Source: Bolinopsis microptera | Lineage: Eukaryota; Ctenophora; Tentaculata; Lobata; Bolinopsidae | Direction: 5' to 3' | NCBI RefSeq assembly: GCF_026151205.1 | Contig: NC_087080.1 | Span: 10,027,837 to 10,091,836 of the forward strand | DNA length: 64,000 nt | Shown: positions 56,125 through 64,000 of the stretch, piece by piece | Position numbering within the stretch: the first letter of the stretch is position 1 | How the letters are laid out: each line of letters opens with the position of its first letter | Notes under the pieces: generated by a model | Seen by the model: the letters and a program-made list of their open reading frames with translations, nothing else | What the model was told of the DNA's origin: nothing | The model's database searches: none | Made by a program: the position numbers and the translations under genes

Positions 56125-58375
56125 ATGAATCGTGGTGTTGTAGCGCTGGTAACGGGTGGAGCCTCCGGTCTGGGCCTAGCTACAGTCAGACATGTCATCA
56201 AGACAGGTGGTAAAGCGCTCATAGCTGATCTACCTGGATCCAAAGGGTCTACTATTGCACAGGAAATGTCAGACAATTGCAGGTATTGTATAATGTATAT
56301 GTGGATTCAGGTGGGGAGTTGAACAAGGGTCGACCGAGTCCTCGGCCTCGGTTTTACCGAGGAATAGCGATTTTTCCTCGGCCTCGGCCAACAAAATGAA
56401 ACCTCGGTTGTCCTCGGCCTCGGTTTTTTTTCCTCGGCCTGGAGGACAATTCCTCGGTTTGCCTCGGCCTCGGTTAAAAATTAAGTTGCTATTCCTCGGC
56501 CTCGGCGAAATTGTCCCAGTTGCAACTTGCAAGGGTCGACCGAGTCCTCGGCCTCGGTTTTACCGAGGAATAGCGATTTTTCCTCGGCCTCGGCCAACAA
56601 AATGAAACCTCGGTTGTCCTCGGCCTCGGTTTTATCAAAGCAAAATTTCCTTGGCCTCGGTCGCAAATCCTGCCCTCGGTCGACCCTTGGAGGTGAAACA
56701 TGGTTTTTTGGGGTTTTTGACACTTGACATTAATCAACCAATCAGCTTCGACTATTAAAACCAACCACTGTCACGTGTCTGAAAAGTCCTCACCCCCAGT
56801 CCCCACATAGACCACCATGTGACACGTGTTTGATGTTGTATAAAAGTTAATACTCGTCCTATGTGATCGATTGTTAATAGTGCCAATTTAAGCCAACTTT
56901 ACTGCTTAGCTTAACACAGAGGTTGCTATTTCGAATAGTATTGTCCTGGTACCGCTTATACTTTTGACTTATTAACCCAATGTCCCAGGTTCTCCCCCGT
57001 TGATGTGACGGACGAGGCGAGTGTAAGATCTGCCCTGGAGATGGCAGCTAGCGAACTTGGTCCTATCACTGCTGCTGTCAGCTGTGCTGGTATCGCCACT
57101 GCTGGCCTCACCTTCTCCAAAAGAGGTAGGGTAAAATTATTGTTAAAACCATTTTCATCTGAATTTGAGAAAATATAGCATTGTCAACTAATTCTATAAT
57201 TCGCGTAGAAACCCAAGTTTGCTTACGAGGAAAGCAACAAATAACCATTACAGGGCCAGGGTCGCTAGATGACTTTCAGAGAACAATTAATGTGAACCTG
57301 GTGGGTACCTACAACGTGTGTAGACTCGCTGCTGAAGCAATGTCAGCTCAGGAACCTTATAATGAGAGTGGAGAAAGAGGTACTTATTAAGTGTAGATTT
57401 GTTACAATATTGAGTTTCTGGTGTAAGACTCACCTTATCGGCCCTCCTGTGGCCCCTGTACTTAAATTAGGGTCGGACAATTTAGGGCCGAAAAGTGAAT
57501 CGACTCTCAATTGAGAATGTACATCTCAATCGAGACTCTAAAGTGTATCTAACCACGGCCAGAATCGTAAAATAGGCAGTATTATCAGTGTAATACGTCT
57601 TAACAACAAATGCAAGCTTTTACATGGTTTGGTATAGCCATACACTATCAATATCTGCTGGTTTAGACTTTACCCAGAACACACAATGTATCTTAAATAT
57701 TTCCAGGAGTTTTAATCAACACAGCCAGCGTAGCCGCCTTTGAAGGGCAGCGAGGACAAGCGGCGTATGCTGCCAGTAAAGGCGGTGTTCGTGCACTGAC
57801 AATAGTCTTGGCAAGAGATCTCGCTGCGTTTGGTATCAGAGCTTGCACCATCGCACCAGGTAGTACCATAATTGAATTCAATTTTATTGTGTAAAAAGAT
57901 TTTCAGTGATTAATGCACCTCTATTTTGCTGAACTGACCACTAACTGAAGACAACTTGTCAGGTATTATCCTGACACCCATGATGGCAGGAATGAGGGAT
58001 GATATTAAAGAATCCCTTGCTGCTGGGGTGCCTTTTCCTAAACGCCTCGGGCATCCTGGTAAGAATTTGGAGATACTTTTAGTTATATCAGTTCATTTTA
58101 TAATAATTTTCTGGTCACAAGAAAATGAACTATATTGTGACAATGAAAATGCTAGTTCTTAAAGCTTTAGGTTGTGTCCCAGAATCCGAGAATACTTCTA
58201 TTTTGTTTTGAAGAGGGATAAGATAGTAAATCAAAAGTAGAGCCTAGTAGGTGACAATTTTTGTTAAATTTTCTAAATTTCAGAGGAATATGGCGCCCTT
58301 GCTCATCATATCATGACTAATGGATACCTCAATGGAGAAACTATTCGCATGGATGGAGCTCTCAGAATGACTTAA
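56125..58375 (+). CDS. HSD17B10: 3-hydroxyacyl-CoA dehydrogenase type 2 / 17-beta-HSD type 10 (short-chain dehydrogenase)
   Basis: An NAD-dependent mitochondrial short-chain dehydrogenase that oxidises short-chain 3-hydroxyacyl-CoA in isoleucine breakdown; in animals it is also a subunit of mitochondrial RNase P. Exons: 56125-56282, 56989-57125, 57254-57379, 57707-57859, 57963-58058, 58284-58375; 762 nt, 253 residues plus stop, close to the usual 255-261. The cofactor motif is TGGASGLG (10-17) and the nucleotide-binding aspartate lies in IADLPG. The catalytic serine is S148 ([11 protein letters not shown]), and Y161 and K165 form YAASK. The C-terminus reads [15 protein letters not shown] and [13 protein letters not shown]. 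The N-terminus is short, starting only three residues before the first strand ([12 protein letters not shown]), so an unseen upstream exon is possible. ATG 56125 lies 17 nt after a TTTTATAG acceptor. Confidence 0.93.
56324..56689. mobile_element. 366-bp hAT-like MITE built of CCTCGG units
   Basis: The ends are CAAGGGTCGACCGAG and its complement CTCGGTCGACCCTTG. The flanks GAGTTGAA (56316-56323) and GAGGTGAA (56690-56697) match at 7 of 8 positions, the duplication size of hAT transposons. Inside, a segment of about 206 bp beginning AAGGGTCGACCGAG is repeated in tandem, and CCTCGGCCTCGGTT units recur many times. It lies in HSD17B10 intron 1. Confidence 0.7.
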
Positions 58376-58839
58376 TTAAGCTGAAGAATTACTTGAAGTT
58401 GCGTGACCCAGTAGTATGATGGACTGTTTAGGATTCAGCACTTTTAGGATAGTTTACAATGATTTATAGATATTTTATATTGTATTATATAATAAGGCTT
58501 CGTGATTTCTTAGGGTTTAAAGACGTTAATTTTGCGTTACTTTAATTTCGTTCTCAGAAGCTTTTATGCGCTTTTATGTAATCAAGTTTATAAATTTGTT
58601 CTAATCGTTTTTGTTTGTATTCTAACTTATTAAATTCATTCCAAAAACGTGTGTTTTCATCGCATGTTCTAATTAATTTAAACAGTCATTAAAAAACAAA
58701 AGAAGTTGATGTCATCTTTTGGTGTTCTAGTAGAGTTAAAACTTAAAATATCTCGGCTTTTGAGTCAAAGTTTTTTTAGTCATCAGTCTATACATTTTTT
58801 ATTGTAAGATGACTCACTGACACATCTAGTTTCCAGGTG

Positions 58840-61800
58840 ATGAAGCAGTCTACACTTCAGTTTGTCCCATTCAAATCTGATTCGATGGATCCTGAAGAAG
58901 CATCCAGAAGAGCAAGAGCCATCATCGCTGGTGTGATAGACGAAGAACTGGTTCAGAAAGAAGCTCACGAAATGTTAGCGAAGATATCCTTCAAAAATTC
59001 AAAGAGGAAAAGAACTCTACCGTCAGTTTCTACCAGTCAAGACACAGATAACCCTGAAAATATGGTTACTTGTTTGAAGAGTATTCTCAAGAATTCTTAT
59101 CAAGATAAGAAATCCCCGGGACTGGGGCAAAAAGCGTTGGAATGTCCGACACAGTTTGCTTTTATCTTAGATTCTTGTGATGTCAATTTGTTTGACATAC
59201 ACGAATTTTTCTCTTTTATAAAATACAAACCTCTAACCGACATCATAATGAAAAATATTTGCATCTTACTGAAACAAAAATGGATCGTCTTAAAAGACAT
59301 TGCTGAAGAACTCGACGAAGAAAACTTTAACAAGGTGTGCTTTCATTTGGTTTGCGACGACAGTTACTCATCTCAAGTTATTGAATTTTTAGCAAGTAGA
59401 TCAAGATACCGATCAACGGTGACTCAAATTTGTGTGTCTTCAGTATTGGAGCCGCCCGGTATAAGTCTAAGCTTATTACATTTATCACTGGTAACCATGA
59501 ATGATCTTCTTTCTTCTCTTCTGAGACGTAAAGACACTTTGACCCTGGAAGAAACATATTCCAAAGTTGTTGACATTTTTAAAGAGGAACTTCTCCAGCA
59601 GCAAGCTTGTAAGATGCAGGAGTTTATCCCGGATTTATCTCTAGCTAAAACGTTCACAGTTCTGACCACAACATGTCACGTTTGTGATGTTAGTCCAAGG
59701 TTTTTGATCGTCATTTGGATTATAATCATCAAAATGGAGTCAGACGATTCGGTCAACAAATTCGATTTTTTGTCTGATTTTCTCAAAGATGCAATAACCA
59801 AGAGAAACCACCACAACTTCGCCCTGGCTATAATCATTATGCGTCTCCTGGATCTGGTAGGAAATCGAACATACTCCGAGAGCTACCAGCTGTTGTTTGG
59901 GAACACTTCTACAATTATAACTTCATCAAAATCAGTAGAATTCATAATGGACGAGTTTACAACCTTAGTTCCGTATGAAGTGGGTATGTTTTTAAAGCAA
60001 CACATTCAACTGCCTCTAAGAGGGGGAGCTAAGTTTAAAGACAAACTTGATCAGTTCCTCATTCTTGCAAAGACTCGTATGAAGGATTTTAGTCTGGTAG
60101 AAATTGACAAAAACGTTGTTCATGATGTCGAAAAAGCCATCGTTACTTTCAAGAAGAAAAGGTCAGTTCCGTCATCCATTATAGAAGCTAGTATCTTCAA
60201 GAAACAGTACTACATCAATCATTTTTTACCCTGCTTGATGAAGAAAAACTGCGTTGACGACGAAGAAGGACGGCATGAACTGGTTAACGCTTTGAAATCA
60301 GCAAACAAAATCCCCAAATCAGTTCTCAACAAGCCAGAGCCGGAAGTAGTGGAGATAACTCTTGCTGAGAATCTAGAAGACTTGATATCCAGCTTACCTA
60401 CCCGAGGTTATGAGATCAAGGACGCAATCTACAGCTTGTGCTGTTCTGGCTGTGATAGAGACACTATGACATTGTTAATCCAGACCGTGTGCTCTCACTG
60501 CAGCAATATTGAGCCGGTTGTGTTTCTAAAAGACTTTGCTGTGACCCACCACCTTAGTGAGATGTTTAAGGATTGTGTGTTGCAGCTGTGTCACAGAGGT
60601 ACTGCATGTAGCTCTGTTTTTGGTTTGTTGGAACTATTTGACTCTTCGACTTGCAGTGGTATTTTAAAATCTGTTCTTGTACTTAACAGACTTCTTTACA
60701 AGCTGATCCCCGTGTCCCTAGAGATGGAATATCTTCATATCATAGTGCTAGGAAAGCTTGACGATAACATTGAGGCTCCAATTCCAGATGCAGTTTGGAA
60801 GCAACTCTCAATAGAAAGACTTTGTGAGACTATCACGTGGTGGTCACATGATCCACAAAAACTTGCCCACTTTCAAGCCTTGGTTTCCACAATCTTCGAC
60901 AACATTATATCCAACCAAGCTTGTAACGATGTATGCATCAGCTTGTTCAAATCCTCTCTCTCCCTAAACATTTTACCTCTTATTTCATCCACTTTCATTA
61001 CCCTACTTCCTCTCACCTCCTTCTCCAAGCTGTGGGTATACGAAGCTTTAGCTCAAGTTCTCCTCCCCCTCTACCAGACTTCTTCTGAGAAACCTGTCTC
61101 GAAGATTAAAGAGATTTTCAGGAACTTTTTCAACGTTATAAACGTAGTGAAACCCTCGCTGTTGTACAGATGTGGAGGGGTTAAAAGTGTTGATAACTTG
61201 CTGAGTGTACTGGATAGTTATAAGATTTACATTACCACGGAGAAGTTCATTTTATCTTATCCAGTTACTCTCACTATTATCAGGTAAGATGGGGGATAGA
61301 CATAATTTTTCTGCTGTTAAGTTGACGTTTTGTTATGGATTTATTTATAAAATATATAGCTTTAAGTACTAAGGATCGAACTTGTACTCTAACAATCCTC
61401 AGCAATGTATTAATTTTCACGAGGTTTCACTTAGGTCCGTTCAAGATGAGGTATCACTTAACGTTCTTCTAGAAAAGTCGCCCACTTTCCTTATATCATG
61501 TGTCTGCTACACTGACGAACTGACGAAAATAAGAGGGGCTGAGTACCTAAAAAATAATGACCATGTCAACGCTATCATATCCTTTTTAAAGGTAACTATG
61601 CTACAAATCTTTTGTGCTCAACTAAATAATCTGTATAGTAATAGTATTCAAAATCCATCATCAAAATCCATCTTCAACAAAATAGGAATTGTGGCTCTTC
61701 CTAATCTCATTGCTAAAAGCTGTCTAACTTTGATGCACAAGGTTTATATGGGAGTAGCACCATCGAGTATCTGTAGTATATTTGAAAAATCACCGCTTAG

Positions 61801-63714
61801 ACAAACGGAAAGGAGAAATCCAAAGTATTTTGAAATTAAGTTCAACAGATTACGCAGAAACAGCTTCTTTTATAGAACAATGCTTCTGTGGAATGCACTG
61901 CCAGCCTATGTTAGACAGACTGAGAAAATTTCTATTTTCAAAACAAAGCTAACTGAATTTCTCTGGTCTTCTGACGTATGCTGGCCTGATTAGACGGCCC
62001 ATCATGGAATATTATTATATATATATTTTACTTTATGAATGTCATACTCTCTATAATTTGCCCCTCGCACCTGCAGTAGAACGCGCCGTTTTTTCTTTTA
62101 TGAAACAACCCGAAACAAGCGCGTCACGCAGTACGTGAGTGGCTAGGCTAGATTATAGATTGTTTTATTAAAATATTATTTAATTATGTTATTTTGTTGT
62201 TATGTCGTGTAAGTTTGTGGAGTAGTAGCAAGAAGGTATCGTATACATTTAAATTTGTTCTCTTGATTATTTATTAATGATTTTATGTAGGGTCGGCACC
62301 AATGTAATTATGGTCTTACCACCGTGTTTTGGTTCAGCCGAAATAAATTTTACCTTGATGTTTTTACATATTGTTTCTCACTCCAGCTGAGTCTGGTAGT
62401 GTTGAGTATCATGAATATTTTTCTAGCTCTCTTTTTCCATGTTTTTGCTTCACAGGAGATATTGTGGTCTTTTTATTGAATATAACTGTAATACATTGAT
62501 GTAAAGTTTATTTGAATTTTGAAATAAAAATCACCGATTATAGCATCTCTAACGTAGGACCACGATTATATAACAACACGATAAACGAAATAAATAAAAT
62601 CCTTCCCTTCAACGTACCTAAGTTACAAGATAAATTTATTAATTCATACAAGGACAACATTGTACGTTACTTACTGGACAAACAAAAACTTGACATAAAA
62701 AACCTTTCGTGGACGGACAAGAACTTTGTCCTTTACAACTTTTAAACAAAATATTAGCAAAATAATATAACAGCTGTAAGAATCCTAAACGTTAGTGCAG
62801 TCAAATAAATGAACTGCGATAATGCATTTGACAGTCAGTCACTGCAATTTATTCTGCAACTTATTTTTCAACTTTCACTGCCACACTTAGGCTTATCTTG
62901 GCTACACATTTAAAAAAAACGAAATTCCTTGCGCACCGCATACTAAAATTACTTGGATTTCTACCGCTATTGATAAAATGACTACATGAAGATGGGGAGT
63001 TAATATTGTTGACTTATATAATATAGATTATTTATTCTTTAGTGTAGATTAACTTTATTTTTATATATTTTACTAAGTGTGAAGGATCAACCATACGTTA
63101 TTGATATTGTTGAAATATTTAATGATAAATTGATATAATAATAAATTATTGTAATATTTTTATTGAGGCACATGCCACCCCATCGCGGGTTTACTACTAC
63201 TACAATTTTTCTTAAAGAATTTTCTTTTTGAAAATATGATATTTGAATTTGTTGAGTTCAATAATATCACCCGGTTTTACCTCGTCAGAAGCTAGAGAAA
63301 GAAGGAGTTAGCTCTAACGATTACCCGAATGAGAGATATCGTCCTCATATCGGGGTCTGTTGGTTCCTTCTCTACGCTGACAAACATCTCTCTGACTTCA
63401 GTGTTAGTCATTTTACTTTGTTCTTGTAGTTGTGTACTTTTGATGAGCGACTTGGTAGGTTTTTATACTAGTTAATGGTTATTGGTTATAATAAGAAATT
63501 TCTAAGTTGCAACATAATGCTGTTGTAATTTGTGCACTAAATACTATACAACAACTCTTATCATAATATGTAGCAATATATTATTATTATAGTTGTTGCA
63601 TATATTTACATATAATAGTATACTCTGTATTTCAGGCAGTATCATTTCAAAACACTATTATGGAGGGATATGTCACTGCAATCTTCTACTCCTACTCTAA
63701 TCTCTGGTTATCTG
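58840..63714 (+). CDS. FANCA: Fanconi anemia complementation group A-type protein, 3' end beyond window
   Basis: FANCA is a scaffold of the nuclear Fanconi core complex that ubiquitinates FANCD2/FANCI during interstrand crosslink repair. Exons: 58840-61283 (815 codons in one exon), 61435-61591 and 63636-63714, with matching phases and CAG|GTAAGA, AAG|GTAACT and CTG|GTAAGT donors. Homology is clearest at residues about 365-475: LVPYEVGMFLKQHI, ILAKTRMKDFS, HDVEKAIVTFKKK (428-440), EASIFKKQYYINHFLP (449-464) and ALKSANKIPKSV. This matches the vertebrate FANCA central block. Elsewhere the protein is mostly helical and divergent. Exons 2 and 3 rest on splice and phase evidence, not on clear homology. 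The first ATG is at 58840, just 3 nt after a TTTCCAG acceptor. Human FANCA is 1455 residues; this gene seems shorter so far. Confidence 0.82.
61600..61993 (+). pseudogene. LINE reverse-transcriptase C-terminal fragment in a FANCA intron
   Basis: The frame continues from the second FANCA exon past its donor by chance and reads IGIVALPNLIAKSCLTLMHK, MGVAPSSICSIFE, RNSFFYRTMLLWNALPA and SIFKTKLTEFLW. This is the typical C-terminus of jockey/CR1-type LINEs and ends with a stop at 61991-61993. The catalytic part is missing. Downstream, about 62110-62140 (GCGCGTCACGCAGTACGTGA) resembles 30267-30287. Confidence 0.7.
62512..62745 (+). pseudogene. second LINE C-terminal fragment in the same FANCA intron
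   Basis: The frame reads DYSISNVGPRLYNN, then LPFNVPKLQDKFINSY, ending with a stop at 62743-62745. The VGPRLYN phrase is the usual motif near the end of LINE reverse transcriptases. It differs from the neighbouring 61600-61993 fragment, so it is a separate insertion. Confidence 0.55.
62746..63635. other. rest of the FANCA intron, nothing recognised
   Basis: AT-rich sequence ending in a good acceptor (ACTCTGTATTTCAG) at 63635. No reading frame of interest. Confidence 0.5.
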
Positions 63715-63930
63715 GTAAGTTCCTCAGTTCCTGGCAAATTTGTAGCTTTGACTTGGTGATACTTGTAAGTGCAACCTTAACAGTAGCACATACATAATAT
63801 ATATAATATAATATATAATTTATTATGTAATATATTATATGATGTAATAATATCCTGTCCAAACCCAGGATACATAACATGAAGACTTTGTTGTAACTTT
63901 GTATGAAAAGCATTAATAATACACAATATT

Positions 63931-64000
63931 CCGAATATTCTGTAATATATTATATTCTGTAATATATTATATTCTGTAATATATTATATTCTGTAATATA
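63931..64000. repeat. 17-bp AT-rich tandem repeat at the window end
   Basis: The unit ATTCTGTAATATATTAT is repeated about four times and runs off the window. Confidence 0.85.

Overview
The window is animal (metazoan) nuclear DNA. It has multi-exon genes with GT-AG introns, AATAAA signals, large repeat-filled introns and several retroelements. Gene content (a Mediator subunit, an HSD17B10-type dehydrogenase, a FANCA-type protein, a betaglycan-like receptor) and a Penelope-like element of the N-terminal GIY-YIG type suggest an invertebrate. A cnidarian, possibly a hydrozoan, is my best guess. That is inference from content and a possible trans-splicing pattern; no marker in the window proves it.

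Layout. Positions 1-5564 hold no gene I can support, but include a CCAAT/CACGTG cluster (1074-1243) and a CACGTG-bearing minisatellite (about 3120-3345). From 5565 to 27755 (+) lies a betaglycan/TGFBR3-like co-receptor: one exon of the first orphan-domain repeat, a 15.8 kb intron full of simple repeats, then nine exons from 21582 covering the second repeat, ZP-N, ZP-C, a membrane segment and a short tail. Positions 30.1-33.5 kb are a cluster of small mobile elements with target-site duplications, an interstitial telomere-like tract and a palindromic element. A frameshifted LINE occupies about 33.9-36.26 kb and a 5'-truncated LINE about 39.3-40.05 kb. An intact 890-codon Penelope-like ORF, with the endonuclease before the reverse transcriptase, fills 40927-43599.

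The 3' third is gene-dense. MED25 (17 exons, 45019-55590, +), HSD17B10 (6 exons, 56125-58375, +) and a FANCA-type gene (58840 to beyond the end, +) lie head to tail with short gaps. An intronless glycosyltransferase gene is nested on the minus strand in a MED25 intron (51568-53157). All four of these start codons lie 3-23 nt after a good 3' splice acceptor, which fits spliced-leader trans-splicing, or otherwise short 5' UTR introns.

The exon models were built by eye from splice consensus and phase. MED25, HSD17B10 and the visible part of the TGFBR3-like gene each sum to a multiple of three, which is a useful internal check. The host genes do not form an obvious pathway: they cover transcription, mitochondrial metabolism, DNA crosslink repair, Golgi glycosylation and TGF-beta ligand binding.
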